This document shows, in pieces, positions 35,120 through 55,422 of a stretch of 64,000 nucleotides of DNA. How positions within the stretch are numbered: the stretch's first letter is position 1; every line of letters begins with the position of its first letter. Under the pieces are notes generated by a model. That model did no database searches and was not told the origin of the DNA. It saw only the letters and a list, made by a program, of their open reading frames with translations. Position numbers and translations under genes: made by a program. The DNA is from Aphelenchoides besseyi. Its lineage: Eukaryota > Nematoda > Chromadorea > Rhabditida > Aphelenchoididae. Location: the NCBI GenBank assembly GCA_024699855.1, contig JAMPIQ010000002.1:6510001-6574000 (forward strand), in the 5' to 3' direction.

Positions 35120-35304
35120 ATGCACCCTACGACTGGAGACTTTTGGTTATTATGCACACATTTGGAGGATGGGAAATTCACTGCGGAGGTTAGCAATGAG
35201 AAGATTAAAACGAACGCTGCGCATGTAAGTACTTTGGTTTTCATGCACTTTCCGCAGCAATGGCCGAATGATTCAATTGGCTCGACACAACGCAAACGGT
35301 GTTA
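35120..35304 (+). CDS. Possible small two-exon ORF, unassigned
   Basis: An ATG frame (MHPTTGDFWLLCTHLEDG) runs to a consensus GTAAGT donor at 35225 with a matching CCGCAG acceptor at 35257; the joined frame is 50 codons, the unspliced frame 61. Either reading stays open to the same stop. No family recognised. Confidence 0.2.
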
Positions 35305-35717
35305 AACATCTCGTAATTCTGTTTCTACGGCTGCCTGCTCTTTCATTTCGAACAATCAGACACACCATTCAGACGAGTCGAATTCGATTATCCTAATTAG
35401 CCAAAAATAGTTAGCCGGATTAGATTGTGGCCGTTTGATCATTAGATTTGTGTGCAATACGCGTCATGAACGTGCGGATTTGGGCACAGAAACGACCAGA
35501 GCATCTTAATTTCCTTTTTTATCGTCTCTGATCCCACTCAAACGCTCGAAATAGAACATTGATTTTGCTATTAACATGAACGTACAGAGCGCTAAAATCC
35601 AAAATCTCTGGCAAATTAGTTTAGTTTGCTCGTGGTCCACAAGTTGAATGTCGACCCACCAACGTAATTAGCAGGAATTGCATAAATATTAATGGCTACT
35701 GGAAGCCAATTGGAGTT

Positions 35718-35897
35718 TTATGGTCTGTCGAATAGCATTACAAACTGCCGTGGGTTCTTATAAAAACGATCAATAGCCAAGTTCCCAACCTTTTGCTTCG
35801 CGCCTTCGATTGTCATTTGCAGGTTTGCTGCGATTATTGTGCAGAAGTGTTCTCGAAGCCACGCATTTGCACAGATGGAACGGAGGTTTCTTTCCAT
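35718..35897 (-). CDS. Possible small ORF A, unassigned
   Basis: 59-residue frame starting MERNLRSICANAWLRE with even amphipathic composition. Its segment MTIEGAKQKVGNLAIDR resembles LTVEEARK...EKVGNWAFGR in the small minus-strand ORF at 36492-36692. A TTTTTGCAG acceptor-like site lies about 50 nt upstream. No known family. Confidence 0.22.
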   Translation of the reverse strand: MERNLRSICANAWLREHFCTIIAANLQMTIEGAKQKVGNLAIDRFYKNPRQFVMLFDRP

Positions 35898-36491
35898 TTG
35901 TTCGTCGGAGACATTTGGGACTTTGTCTGACGACACTCAAAGGCTGCAAAAATTCACAACGTGTTAATGAGGTCACATTGCTCAAATTTGGGAAAACGCA
36001 AATAAACTCTTGGGTTGCCAAATTTAGCTGCAAGAACCGAGTTCTTTCAAGCAAAGGCTATGAAGTGGGCAAACAGAAAGATATTAAGGACACGTATCTT
36101 CGAAACTTTAAAATATTTTAATTAAAAACACTGAAAAATTAGCGTAAAGAACTTTCTTCTTGAATCCAACCGAATTGCGTTTGTGACCCTTCAACAAGTA
36201 GTCTGATATTTCTCTTAGATCGAACTGATAAAAAACCTCAATCAAAGGGGTTTTCGTTTCCGATTTGAAATGTTTTTGGCGTCATCCAAGTTTTGTGTTC
36301 TGGTTGTTAAGCGTTGAAGCGTCTTGTGGTTTCAAGGCTTCAAATTACTTCGTGCGTTTGGCGGCTAAAAGCCATCGAATGCGCGATGTTAAGCAAAAAA
36401 ACTGGACAAAATTTTTCAGTTGACCGCACTCTGTGGTCCGTTTGTCACAACCGACCAAAAAACCAAAAAAGGTGTCGTTGAGTCCCGACTT

Positions 36492-36692
36492 TCACGGTCT
36501 TTTCTGGCCCTTACGGCACGTTCTTTTCCAAAGTTGTTGGACGGCGAAGGACGTCCGACCAAAAGCCCAGTTCCCCACTTTTTCCATTGGACTTTGTGAT
36601 GTTTTTCGCGCTTCTTCGACGGTGAGGTTTAAAATGCGGGAATGTCGGGCGATGAGTAAAACGATGCAGCGGAAGGATTCGAATGTTGTCAT
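36492..36692 (-). CDS. Possible small ORF B, unassigned
   Basis: 66-residue ATG frame beginning MTTFESFRCIVLLIARH and ending in a basic tail. It shares a short motif with the ORF at 35718-35897 on the same strand. No known family, and chance cannot be excluded. Confidence 0.2.
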   Translation of the reverse strand: MTTFESFRCIVLLIARHSRILNLTVEEARKTSQSPMEKVGNWAFGRTSFAVQQLWKRTCRKGQKRP

Positions 36693-37514
36693 TGATGTAA
36701 TTCGCGTTGCGTGAGGTTCATAGTCGCGGCCAGAAGAGTTTGTCTCTTGTGTGTGTCCACCTGAACTCTCATTTCCATGTCCTTATATTCGTTCGATCTT
36801 GCGGTTTCATTGGACCGAACGTCAACTTACGATTTCAATTTGCCATTTTAATCAGCCGGTTTCCCTTGTCGTTTCCTTTTAATCGCAACTGAAAACGAGA
36901 GGAGTTTCGTATTTTTTCGGCACGCGCATTTCGCTCTCGAGCGCGTCGTTCATTTTTTGGCTACGATTGAATTTGGAAGAGAGAAAAAGGGAACAAATTC
37001 GGCCAAAATAAAATCAAACGCAACGTCCACAAGATGCGTTATTTTCTACTTGAAAACTACGCCGTCGACGTTTTTGTCGCGTTTTGCTGTCGATTTGCGT
37101 TTGTCTGTTTTGTGAATCGCCGCCAAAGTGAAACACAATTCCGATTAACGTGAACATAAAAAGACCTGGTGAGGGATTTCGTGTTATCAAGAATCCATTT
37201 GGCTGTTTATCTCAATTACACTCATCAATGAAACGTGTGATTACACAATGAATGTTCGGCTTAAGAGTGTTGTTACTTGAAACGTGTATTCGAGGTTGTT
37301 GGCAGCTGCAAAGATTTCCGATTTGGCACAATCCGTGTTGTTCAATTCGTGATTCGTGTTCTCGACGAAAACGTACGAGTTGAGGTTGCGTACTTACTTT
37401 CTTTTTTGCAGGATACCGTGTTGTTTGAAGACTCGAAAATGCACCTGTGAACGGCGATCATAAACAAATTGAACCGCTTTTGCCAGTTCGTTTGTTCGCA
37501 CCATTGAAATCGCA

Positions 37515-45695
<8,181 letters not shown>

Positions 45696-46423
45696 ACAAT
45701 CCCCGATTGTGAAATTGAATCGTTTAATCACGGGTGTCATGCATTTTCCAGTTATAATATTCCCGTTGTTCGTCTTAGATTTGAAGTTTCCTGAAATTTA
45801 TTGTTGTTTCTATTCTGAAGAGTTTACTAACCAAACATTTTGTTTCGCTTTCCGGTTGTAGTTCTCTCGCAAGCATTCTTCAGTTGTCGTAACCTTATCG
45901 CATTGCACAATGAATCAACAGTTACAGTTGATTTGCTTTTCTGCGCACAAATCTTTTTCCAATTGATCTGATTGAAAGTTGCTTTCTCGTCTCACTACGA
46001 TATGATAGTACTGCATAATTCGTATCTTGTTTATCATTTCCATGCTTCACCTTTTGATATAATTGAGTTTTGTACAGAATACGATAATAAAACAGTTTTG
46101 AATGACGCACAAACTCTCGGCTCCGTTACAAAGCATGTGTTGAAAAGTCGTTGTCTTAAACTCTCGATCGTAAATGTCCAACGCCATTGGATTGTGCAGA
46201 AGCCATTGAGCATCTTCACCTCTTTGTCACCGTTTAATTGGCGACTCAATTGCGTCTAATAAACGTGGAATTCAAAAGTATTGTATTCACTTATTATCAA
46301 CCTTTTCGGTTAGTCGGACGGCGAAATGGGTCTGATAAGCCGTTGACGAAAAGGTGAAGAAAAACCGCAGTCCAAATTAAGTCAATTTGCGATACAACCA
46401 TCGGAGTTTCAAGCATCTTGCCA
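45696..46423. other. Intergenic spacer PKC-SLC22
   Basis: Both flanking genes are on +. AATAAA-type signals occur near 46086 and 46257, the first probably ending the PKC mRNA. No coding signal. Confidence 0.5.
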
Positions 46424-48848
46424 ATGGAACGCACATCACGTAAACGTAGCGGATCTCAACGTCGATCGAAATAGTAAGTTCCAAACATTTCATAGCATTC
46501 AGAAAAGTCTCGTAAACTACAGAATGCTAATATCTTGGACTATATAATTATCCACTTTGTTTAGTCACTTCTCATTGAAACGAAAGAAGGTGATTGAACC
46601 TGATCAATACAAGCGATTTGAAGAAGTTTTGGAGCAGATCAATCCATTTGGTGTTTACCAGATTTTTGCTTGTTTTTGCATCATATTCGCACAAATCGAA
46701 TGGTCAGGTATGTGTCCAGTCTTTAAATAACATAAACATAGCTATGGAAAACTGTTTGTTGTATTAGTAACATTTCGAATAATACCGAGATGATCGTGTT
46801 CAATTTGACTGAAAGATTAACAAGAGACTAATTAGTATCAGTAATAAGCAGTTTAATAGATGAGATTACTTTAAGGCAATTTGTCGTTTGTGAGCATCGT
46901 TGGATCAACAGAACCCCAATGGGAATGTCTAGGCACCGATGGACTGAAGACGATTGTCAATTCGACGGATCCACAAAAATGCGATAAACTCAAAGCTTGT
47001 TACAATTACACTGCAGTGCCCAATGATGCCGAGTTTACATCCATTGTTGCAACGTTTCGTCTAATCTGCGAAGACAGTTACAAACCGGAGATAATTCAAA
47101 TGATTCAAGCAGCTGCTTTAGTTGGTAATTCAATTTGTAGAACATCACTGACTGCAAACTTTTGCAGTTCATCGGTTCCGTAATTGGGGGCCATATTGGT
47201 GATTGGTTTGGACGTCAATTCGGTTTCTACATTTGTCAATTGGGTATTGCGATTACTTCTTGTATGACCATCGCATCAACAGCATGGACCGGATTTGCCG
47301 CAGCGCAGTTTTGCAACGGAATACTATATGGTATAATTGAAGTTGAATCAATTACCTTGATGATGGAATACACTAACAATCAGTAATCTAGAATATAAAT
47401 ACCAAGTTTTATCTACGATTTTAGATATCGTATGATTCCAAATGCTTGTTTTCAAACCAATATCGCCAACGTTGTCATTGCACTGATTGCGTTTTTGACC
47501 AAAAACTGGCAAATGTATTTCGTATTCTTGAACTTAGTCAGTTTACCGATTGTCATGGCGTTTATGTTGGTAAGTTTACACAGTAATACCATCAATTACG
47601 TTGGATGTTTAGTGGCATGAGAGTCCGCGGTGGTTGGTTTGTTTACGAATCTCGGATGCTCTGCTCATGTTTTTTGTTTTCAGTTGGTTAAAGGAAAAAT
47701 AAATGCGGCTTGTAACGTGAGTAGTTAGCAATACGCATAAGGAACTCATGAGTTTTAGGTGTTGAATGACCTCACTGATAAACGTTGGAATGGGACAGAA
47801 GTCAAATTCAACCCTCAAAACTTGGCGCTTATCCCGCGAGATGAACATCAAATCGTGTACAATTTCTATCATTTGTTCGAAAAGAAACGATTTGCCAAGC
47901 AATCTTTCATGCAAATTCTGAGTATGATCACTTATGCCATTATCTTCGTTTGTTATTTGGACGTGATTCGCGCCTTTCGTGGCAGCTCGATTTTGATTGT
48001 TTTTCTTGACGGTGCTGTTCGTTTGATAATCCCGGTTATAATCATCATTTTGGACTTTCAATTCAAAAATTTTACTCGTCGTCTGCAATTTCTTTCGTCG
48101 TTAAGTAAGCGGAGTTATTTTGCATTTGTAATAAGTTTTTTAAGTTTTGATTGGCATCTTTTTACTCGTCGCAATAGTTCTGACCGTAGCGGGAAAACCG
48201 TATAATTCAACTGAAGTCACGATTGCGATCACGATTTCTGCCATGTTGGCCGACAGTGTATTCTGGATGAACATCGTTCAAGTGACTACGCAGCGCTATC
48301 CGACGGTCATTCGAGGAATAGCATTTGGTTGTTTACATGGGGCAAAGTAGGAAATATATGACGATCATTTATGAGCTTATTTAGACATATTGGAACGATT
48401 ATTGGAATACTCGTGTTAGAACCGTTGTTACAGTCCAAATTTCCTGCTGGCGGTTTTATCGTTCCACTTGGTCTTGTGATTGTAACTTTAGTTTTGGGTG
48501 CTGTTCTTCAACCGGATACCAAGGGTAAAGCGCTTTTGGATACCATCGACGAAGCCGATTACACTCGAGTGGAAAGCGTATTGCCGTTGGCGTTGATGAA
48601 GTTTAAATTCTGTTCGCGATTCTCGTTTAAGTTGATGTTTCAGAATGGCAGCCATGCACCGGGTTATGCAAAAGGAGTTGTCACAGAAGTTGAACGAAGA
48701 GAAACGCGAAGAATGGGCTCAATGGGCACACAAATTGGAAGTACGCGAAGAAGAAGAACGTCGAGCCTCGATGCTCAGTCAAAACACAAATCAACCGACA
48801 TCCGACCAACACTTTGATTCGTTTGTTCCAAATCGTTTCGACAATTAA
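46424..48848 (+). CDS. SLC22-type organic ion transporter (MFS)
   Basis: Major-facilitator organic cation/anion transporter. The start is MERTSRKRSGSQRR at 46424. Features in order: cytosolic helix and TM1 (RFEEVLEQINPFGVYQIF), a large glycosylated extracellular loop with paired cysteines (QWECLGTDG, CDKLKACYNYT), TM2-3 with GGHIGDWFGRQFGF (the MFS G-x3-D-x2-GR motif), TM5-6, the HESPRWLV motif, a cytosolic stretch with LALIPRDE, and the C-terminal six TM segments (VGTIIGILVLEPLL-like HIGTIIGILVLEPLL; LQPDTKGKALLDTI). The tail is a charged helix (KELSQKLNEEKREEWAQW). The last intron must use a CC|GTTGGC donor to reach that frame; another frame is open but less coding-like. Substrate unknown. 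Confidence 0.87.
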
Positions 48849-48951
48849 CTTGTACAAAAATACTTGACCAGATTGCATTTCATTGTTACTTTGATGTGTT
48901 GCTGTTTCTATTGGCATAGAGATGTTTAATAAGTTAAAAGTGAAACAAAGA

Positions 48952-49934
48952 TTATTCAATTAGATTCCGTTTCATGGCACATAACACACCGTCGGTAAAT
49001 GAGCAACAATAAACGCATTCCGGTTCATCTCTCGCACTTGTGAGTCCATAAACAAGCGAATTTGTCATTGGCTGATGGTGATTAAGACGAAGTTGACGGT
49101 CAACAATCGACCATCCGCCGTACATGTTTGCTATTAAGATTCGATCCTCTTGTACTTGAAAATCCCAAACACCACCGTCCAACTGAAATCAATCGAAGAA
49201 TAAAAGTCGTTGGAAAAACGAACTTTGATATGTTCCAAAGGCTCGTCAAATTTACGAACATCAAAACACCTGAAAGTCTCATCGTACGATCCGGTAAATA
49301 ATTGGTTATCGCCGAATTTTCGAATTCTGACAACACCTCCGCTATGACTACGTGAAATTTGTGTCGGTTTGTTGCCACCAACTCGTAAATCCCAGAACTT
49401 CATTTGATCGTCGTCGCCTCCGCTGACGATTATGTTCGAATTGAGGAACTCACAGGACCAAGCATTAACTGACTGACCATAAACCTCGTGAGCTTTTGGT
49501 AAGTCAAAAATAACCGTCGAATTCGCACGTTCATACACTCGCAATGCTCCACTTTCATCGGTAATGGCCACACGATTGGACGATGAAACTTTTGCATCGG
49601 TGATCATTTGTTCAGCAAAAGGTTGAGGTTCATCAGTTTGTATTTGAAGAGTTTTCGGATCAAAGAGGACGATACGTCCATCGCCTAAGCCCGCAACGTA
49701 GAAATCGTTTACGTACTCCAAATGAAAAGCGGCAGAAGTCAATTCGAGTTTCCGTTCGTCTGACAACGTTTCTTTGTTCAAGATTCGCAATTGACCACTT
49801 CGATTCTTTGCGTCTTTTGAATACGTGCATGTGACCAGTGAATTCAAATTGTGATCAAAATAGACGGAGACAAATGGTTCTTCCACGCATACAACTCTCT
49901 TGGTTTCGATGTACATCTCTACAACGATGATCAT
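48952..49934 (-). CDS. DPH7: Diphthine methyltransferase-type WD40 protein (DPH7)
   Basis: Acts in diphthamide synthesis on elongation factor 2. Two exons separated by a roughly 42-nt intron; about 313 residues from the ATG ending at 49934 (upstream codons in frame are non-ATG) to TAA at 48952. WD-repeat signatures include FYVAGLGDGRIVLFD, NIIVSGGDDDQMKFWDLR, NQLFTGSYDETFRCFDVR and LDGGVWDF with NSLVYG near the end, matching the order in DPH7. It lies tail-to-tail with the SLC22 gene, about 100 bp apart. Confidence 0.85.
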
Positions 49935-50085
49935 GAACACGAAAACGAGTTTTATATAAACGACAAATTGAACTGTTAAGAGCAAAAGAATGTTAAGATT
50001 CGTATTAAAAATAAGGTTTATTTACTCAGAACATGTAACAGGAACAAATGATTATGACGAAAAGTTATTAGCAAAACAGTGGAAA

Positions 50086-51088
50086 CTAGTTGACAATAAA
50101 CTGCTCGATTATCGTGCGTTTCACGTAATCAGGGATATTCAAGTTGGGAAGTTGGCGCATCGAACATTTGGAAACGATTGCTGTTGTGCACAAGTACTAA
50201 AAGAATCTTGAAAATTGAAATTGCCATTGGAACTCACTTTAAGACTGAACGGTTCTTTGCGAGAAAACGCGTGTAGAAGATAGGGCTCATCGTAAGTTTC
50301 CCTAGAAATTCTCTTCAGATGCAAAAATCGAAATAACAAACCTTTCAGTTGTCTTATAATTGGTGATGAAATCGGCAAGTGATGATGAAGAGAAGCGTTT
50401 CGAGTCGAGTTTAAAGGCGTAACGACCGTGATTGAACTGAATCCGTGCGTGGACCGTAGACTCGTTGTTGCGAAAAGAAACAGCAAAACGATAATCGGGA
50501 TGAGAAGAATCGCGTAAGAGAAAGGTTCCGTGCTTTTGGCCATCGAGAATTCGAACAGCATCGTGACGATTGATGTTGCCGAAATAGTAAGACAGTGAAG
50601 CCGCTTCGTAGAGTCCGGGAAAAATTGGAAGATCAGATCGGTCGATCAGAGCTGAAAGATCAACAGTTGGAAAACAAATGATTGAATTCGAACATACCTT
50701 CGTAAAGCAATTCTATCGGACAAGTTTTAATTGGCTCACAGTTTGGTGGCAATTGGAAACGTCGATTAGATTTCGTTAGTCGGTTTTCATCGTTCAAAAA
50801 TGAAGATCGACTAAGATCAACGTCAAGAAACGAAAGTTGAGAATTAGCAGTGGTCGTTCTCAATTTCTTCTCTTTGTTGTGATGGTTCTTTCTGCGTCGG
50901 ATTCGAATTCGTTTTGTGGAAACGAGCAGTTCACGTACAACTCTGAACAACGCAGACGGAATATGTCTAAGTCGTGGTGACGATTGATGTCGTTGAGTGT
51001 GTTGGTTTCTGGAAAAAATTTAAAATCGTCGAATAGCCACTCACTCCACGGCTCTACATCTTTCCATTCGGCTCGACAGATCCTCCAT
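50086..51088 (-). CDS. SOCS-family SH2 protein with SOCS box
   Basis: Substrate adaptor for cullin-5 ubiquitin ligases; dampens cytokine or receptor tyrosine kinase signalling. Start MEDLSSRMERCRAVE at the ATG ending at 51088; a basic N-terminal extension (RIRIRRRKNHHNKEKK) follows. The SH2 domain has AASLSYYFGNINRHDAVRI, the phosphotyrosine-binding GTFLLRDSSH and RIQFNHGRYAFKL. The SOCS box is at the end: SLKYLCTTAIVSKCSMRQL, LPNLNIPDYVKRTII, stop TAG at 50086-50088. About five exons. Family assignment is firm; which SOCS subtype is not clear, though the basic N-terminal extension is longer than in CIS/SOCS1-3. Confidence 0.85.
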
Positions 51089-51259
51089 GATAGCAACTGA
51101 AAGCAGAGTCCAATAAGAAAAATGTGACAGAAACGTTTGAACTAAAAACGTTCCAAAACCCGCTCAAATTTTAGTTGATAGCGAAAAAGCCCCCTTATCA
51201 CAACGAATTGTTTTCGATGACGGAAATCAAAGAGTTTACGACTTTCTGTTTAGCATCTA
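51089..51259. other. Short spacer upstream of the SOCS gene
   Basis: 5' flank of SOCS, no further feature. Confidence 0.4.
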
Positions 51260-51760
51260 AACTCACCTTCAACCGGCGATGTTAAATCGGGCATTGGCAT
51301 GTGAAAACCGTCAACTTGCGAATAATCCGAATTCCGACGCTTCAACGGCGCTTCTTCTGAAATCGACTCTTCGGTTCTTTGCACTCGTTTTTTGACGTAA
51401 AGTTCGATTCGCGCTGATAAAAGTTTAGAAAAGGTTTACCTTCGCAATTTCCGTGTTGATGCTCTGATGGATCACGTTCAAGACGACGAGAAGAATCAAC
51501 GATAAAGAAATCACCATTACGATTGCCGCAATTCCTTTGATTATCCATTCGCCTATCCAGTCGCCAATGTCCAAATCGTGGTCCTGAAAACATTAAAATA
51601 AAATAAAAACAAAAAACTCACTTTCATTTGGCGGCTGTGGATTCGAGCTGCGACTGGCGACTCGTTTGCGGTGCATCTCGCCTCAGGAAAAAAAGAATTC
51701 GGCTTTGAGAACGGAGTGACAAACGCCCAAGGAAATCAAGAAGAAAGATAATCCATTCAC
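51260..51760 (-). CDS. Possible single-TM peptide gene, partial
   Basis: A minus-strand exon (about 51450-51583) between TTTCAG and a GTAAAC donor encodes DWIGEWIIKGIAAIVMVISL running into LILLVVLNVIHQ, a clear single transmembrane helix. It joins in phase 0 to an upstream exon ending RIHSRQMK with a GTGAGT donor (ends about 51623). Downstream the frame either stops soon after a KKRR or continues into EEAPLKRRNSDYSQVDGF; I could not choose. No start codon assigned, no family recognised. Confidence 0.35.
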
Positions 51761-52209
51761 GAGCTCTACGTGAACATGAGACGGGTGTTCTCGGAACGAT
51801 GAATGAAATGCGCAAAAAAAGGCTGTCCGTCCACTGGTCGTTTGTTGTGTGTGGGCCGCTATGAGAGAATACGATTAATGAGCAAATCGACTCGGTAATC
51901 TCCGGCTTCCGCTTTCTAGTGCGAGACGTTAGAAAGCTAGTGTGAATATGAATATTCGTGGTTTCGCAATTCAACCCAAGAACCTAATTAGAATCAAAAG
52001 TTGAGTAGAGATCTGTGGTTACCAAGTTTGTGTAAATGAATCGAATAAACATAAGCTTGTTTGCACTACTCTTCTTGTAACTATGATAATCAACATGAAC
52101 TAATCACCTAGCTGTTAATTTGAACACTGCTTCTTGGCAAATTGGCGTTTCGTTGCAACGCCCCAACCGCTTTCATCATCTTCATTTTGCGTTCATTTGT
52201 GAATCCACA
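51761..52209. other. Intergenic spacer
   Basis: Between the minus-strand TM-peptide exons and ASPSCR1. One long minus-strand frame covers part of it but conflicts with the TM-peptide frame. Nothing else seen. Confidence 0.4.
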
Positions 52210-53199
52210 ATGTCTAATGGGACTGTCAACGAATTTGCGAATTTTAAGGTTTGCATTCCCGCTTGTTGTCTGAATTAACGTCCTTTTAGTTTCCCGATGT
52301 TCCCATCGCAACGATCGGTGACTTGATGGCTTCAAACAGTCCATCGGCTACTGATCAACCAAAACCGACAGATCGCATGCTTTTGCTTTTCGAGCGACAA
52401 GATGTGCAGGTTGAGGATAAGATTGAAGATGATTTCTTCGAATTGACAGTCGATGATGCAAAGAACCTACAAAGAGGATTGACAGAAGAAAGGTTCGAAG
52501 TTGGTTCTAAGTCCCAAATGACAATCAGATTTTAGTCGGGAACTGAATCAGCAAGCTCTTATGTTTCGTAGCACAGTTGAAAAGCGAAATACGGAAAGGA
52601 AACTGAAGTGCTACAAAAACAGCGTCATTCGTTTTCGTTTCCAAAATACCTTTCTTCAATCGTGTTTCTTTTCCAATGAACCGAGTGAGTTTTTGGGTTT
52701 ACCGTATTTTTACTCTTCACTTAATAGGTAGTCGTTTGTTTGAACTCATCTGCGAAGTTTTGAACTGTTCGAGCAAATCTTTTGAGTTGTTGGCTGGAAT
52801 CAACGAGAAGTTGAATTGCGATGAAACAAAAGATCTGATCAGTTTGGGATTGGCACCGAAAGCAACAATTGTCGTGAAGCTCAAAGAGCTGGAGTTTTCC
52901 AGTAAGTTAAATTTGGATTCTCGGATTATTCCTTGTGTTTTAGGAAAGATTTTTGATTCGAAACTAGTGCGCGAAAGCACAAGTGAGAAAGCAAATCAGA
53001 TTTCTAAGCAATGGTAAAACGATCGTCGATTCGTGAATCCCTGTTTTTTAGGTTGAGTGACAATCGGACGTTTAAGGTCGAAAAGTTTTTTGTTGAACCA
53101 GAATCGGAGACTCAATTGAAAAAGCGAGAACGTGACGGCGATTCTACAAACCACACCTCATCTAGTGGTACACGGCCCAAATGGTTCAAACGAAATTAA
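52210..53199 (+). CDS. ASPSCR1: TUG/ASPSCR1-type UBX-domain protein, short form
   Basis: TUG tethers vesicles (GLUT4 in mammals) and binds the p97 ATPase. Five exons. The block EDDFFELTVDDAKNLQRGL matches the region just before the UBX domain, and RFRFQNTFLQSCFFSNEPSS through DLISLGLAPKATIVVKL is the UBX fold, ending with a charged tail and GTRPKWFKRN, like the PKWLKL end of vertebrate TUG. The protein (about 250 residues) lacks the N-terminal ubiquitin-like domains of vertebrate TUG (over 500 residues); the ATG at 52210 begins a 13-codon exon MSNGTVNEFANFK. Missing upstream exons cannot be excluded, but the preceding 450 bp shows none. Confidence 0.8.
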
Positions 53200-53269
53200 A
53201 TCATTTACTTGTTTCTTTCGGGTTTAAATAAACAGAATTAATCATTTCTATCAACTCGAACAGTCGTGT

Positions 53270-53612
53270 AGCCGAAATAGAAATGCGATTTCTTTTCTTC
53301 GTTCTTGGTACAATCCGTCAACTTTGAACGAAAGTGGTGGAGCCCTGGGGTTAGGTTGTGATGTAAAAGAAAGCTACTGGTCAGAGATCTTCACCCAACG
53401 GAACATTTTAATTGCGTTGGTTTTCGTTGGAGTTTTGTTTGCCTTGGAGAATGCTACTGCAAGTTCGAATAAAAGCTTTTTACTGTCATTTTGTTATAGG
53501 AAACAAACGAACAATACCACCGAGAAGCCAAACGATTCTGAAGCAAACACTTTCGGACGTTGAAGTTTTAGTATGCGAAATAAATAGTTTTTTTGAATTC
53601 TGTTTACTTTAA
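53270..53612 (+). CDS. Possible small single-TM protein downstream of ASPSCR1
   Basis: After a TAG acceptor-like site at 53280, one frame reads WYNPSTLNESGGALGLGC, SYWSEIFTQRN and a membrane helix ILIALVFVGVLFALENATA, then an intron (about 53464-53500) and a basic tail to TAA at 53612. No in-frame ATG precedes it; an ATG at 53284 is in another frame. Its closeness to ASPSCR1 (under 90 bp) would fit an operon-like downstream gene, but this is inference. Confidence 0.3.
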
Positions 53613-55356
53613 CGTGCTTGATAGCCTTTTGAAACGATCAGTTCAACTTCAAACTCTTGTCTTTCAGCAAACAAAAAAAAGCGTTTTGTTGTTTTCCTCG
53701 TCCATCAATCATTGTCCTCTACGTGAATAAGACGTTTGCTTTCTTAGTGAGAATCAAATCTTTTTTGACTTCTATTGCATATTGATAGCTATCATGAAAA
53801 TGATTTGACATTTAACTTTGGGTTCAAGAATGTGGTTGTTTTCTTACTAACTTGGTTTGCTATACCATATTAACCAGGAACCATTTTATTAATTCAATCG
53901 AATGATTTTAACTTCTCTATTCGACATTTCAAAGCCTTCAAATAGACATCTGTTGAGTAGTTTATTTCCTATGTAAATAAGCGAAGACCTTGTGCATTCT
54001 GTTGCACTAAACGTTCTCTACGTCTTGTTATGTGTGTGAATGCATCGCAGGCAGACACTAAATCAAGTGCCTATTCACCGTGCTTGAAACAATCGATGCC
54101 TTCTAATTGACCAGCCGTAGGATTAATTTTATGCAAAAAACATTTAGAGTGAACCAACAGACAACTCGTTTACTTTCCGAATGTCCATCTCGTGTTTTAA
54201 AGCCGAGTATTGACGTGCATAGATGTAAAAGATCGAGTTGCCCGTTCTAATCAAAAGTAGGTACGGAAATCGAATTTGCATTCTGAAGGAAGACTGTTAG
54301 ATTGAAAGAATAATACGACCAAGCAGAGGGGAAGACCGGTGAATAGAAAGGTCGAGCACGCGAAGTCGTGAACGCGGCGATTGCGTGGTCATGAAGTTAC
54401 TCGTTTCCACTTCTGAGTTGCCAAATCGGGTCTTCAGTTTTGTGTCCGGAGCGCGTGTTCTTGACTCCTAATTGAAGACGACGCTTCGGCAATGTGTTGA
54501 TTGAGCGCAAACATGTTGTGGCCAAAGGACGACGTGTGGAGTGGCCATGACGGAAAATCTGAAGTAGAAAAAACACTAAACTACGACCTTTCTATCAATT
54601 TGCATAAGCCCTTTTACTTCGTACTTCAATCTCGGGGGTTTCGTCTTTTTTGCGTGTTGTAAAATGGGTTGACGGAAAATGCAAGAAAAACTGTTTGTTT
54701 ATCAATTTAACGCGGTTCTTTAACAAGCAATTAAATGACGAGTTTGATTTTTTTATCCGTCAAATTGTTTATCTTTAACTATTTTTTACCTATTCTTCTA
54801 TTAATAGACTGCAAGCAAGTCAAAAACCGAATTCCAAAGTTCACTGGATTAAAAAGATTATCGTACTCCAACTTGATCGTTGTCTTTGTCCTAACAAATT
54901 TCCCGTCGAAAGGCCGATGGCTAATTAAAATTGCATGAGAAATAGAAGACGTGTTATAAAAGAAGTATTACTTTTTATTACAAGCCATTCGAAGCTGTTA
55001 ACTTTTGTTTGAAACCAACGTCCTTAAGCTAGTCGATAACCTCAAATTTTTGTCCACTTGTGATTCTAATTACGATTCATTTGTTGAGCTTATCGTTCCT
55101 TTAGCAGAATGTTTTGTCTACGAATGTAGATTCTTCGATTAGGAGTCCATTTTCGAATTCTCTGGAGACTTGTTCTAACACAACATTTTGTATCATTTCC
55201 ATTCGCTGCCAATCTTCTTCATCTGTAGCATCTAACGCCCCTCTTCCTTCTTCCTCTTTAACTGTGTGAATTCAACAGTTTTTGACTTTGTTTTAGTTAT
55301 TAATTTCAATATTTCAGTGCCTATTAGTCTTTGAATCAACTTCGCTGCGCTAAAGC
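53613..55356. other. Gene-poor region
   Basis: About 1.7 kb, AT-rich, only short frames. A GC-richer patch at about 54300-54560 shows no RNA-gene structure I recognise. Confidence 0.45.
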
Positions 55357-55422
55357 ATGTTACCATCAAGGATGAATTCTGTTCAAGTACAATTGCCGCC
55401 AATTGGTGAGACGGATGTGTCG
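55357..55422 (+). CDS. Candidate alternative first exon of the upstream Kv gene
   Basis: After TTTCAG (ends 55314), an ATG at 55357 opens 22 codons (MLPSRMNSVQVQLPPIGETD...) ending at a perfect GTGAGT donor in phase 0. The Kv exon at 58026 also begins in phase 0, so the two could be joined across 2.6 kb as an alternative to the exon at 57497. It could equally belong to a gene I do not see. Confidence 0.35.

Larger units (their letters stand above)
33214..37514. other. Large gene-poor region upstream of the PKC gene
   Basis: About 4.3 kb between the divergent Argonaute and PKC genes. It probably contains promoters and 5' UTR exons of both; a strong polypyrimidine acceptor (CTTTCTTTTTTGCAG) ends at 37411, 104 nt before the PKC ATG. 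Several small open frames with ATG starts are listed separately; none has a known family. Confidence 0.5.
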
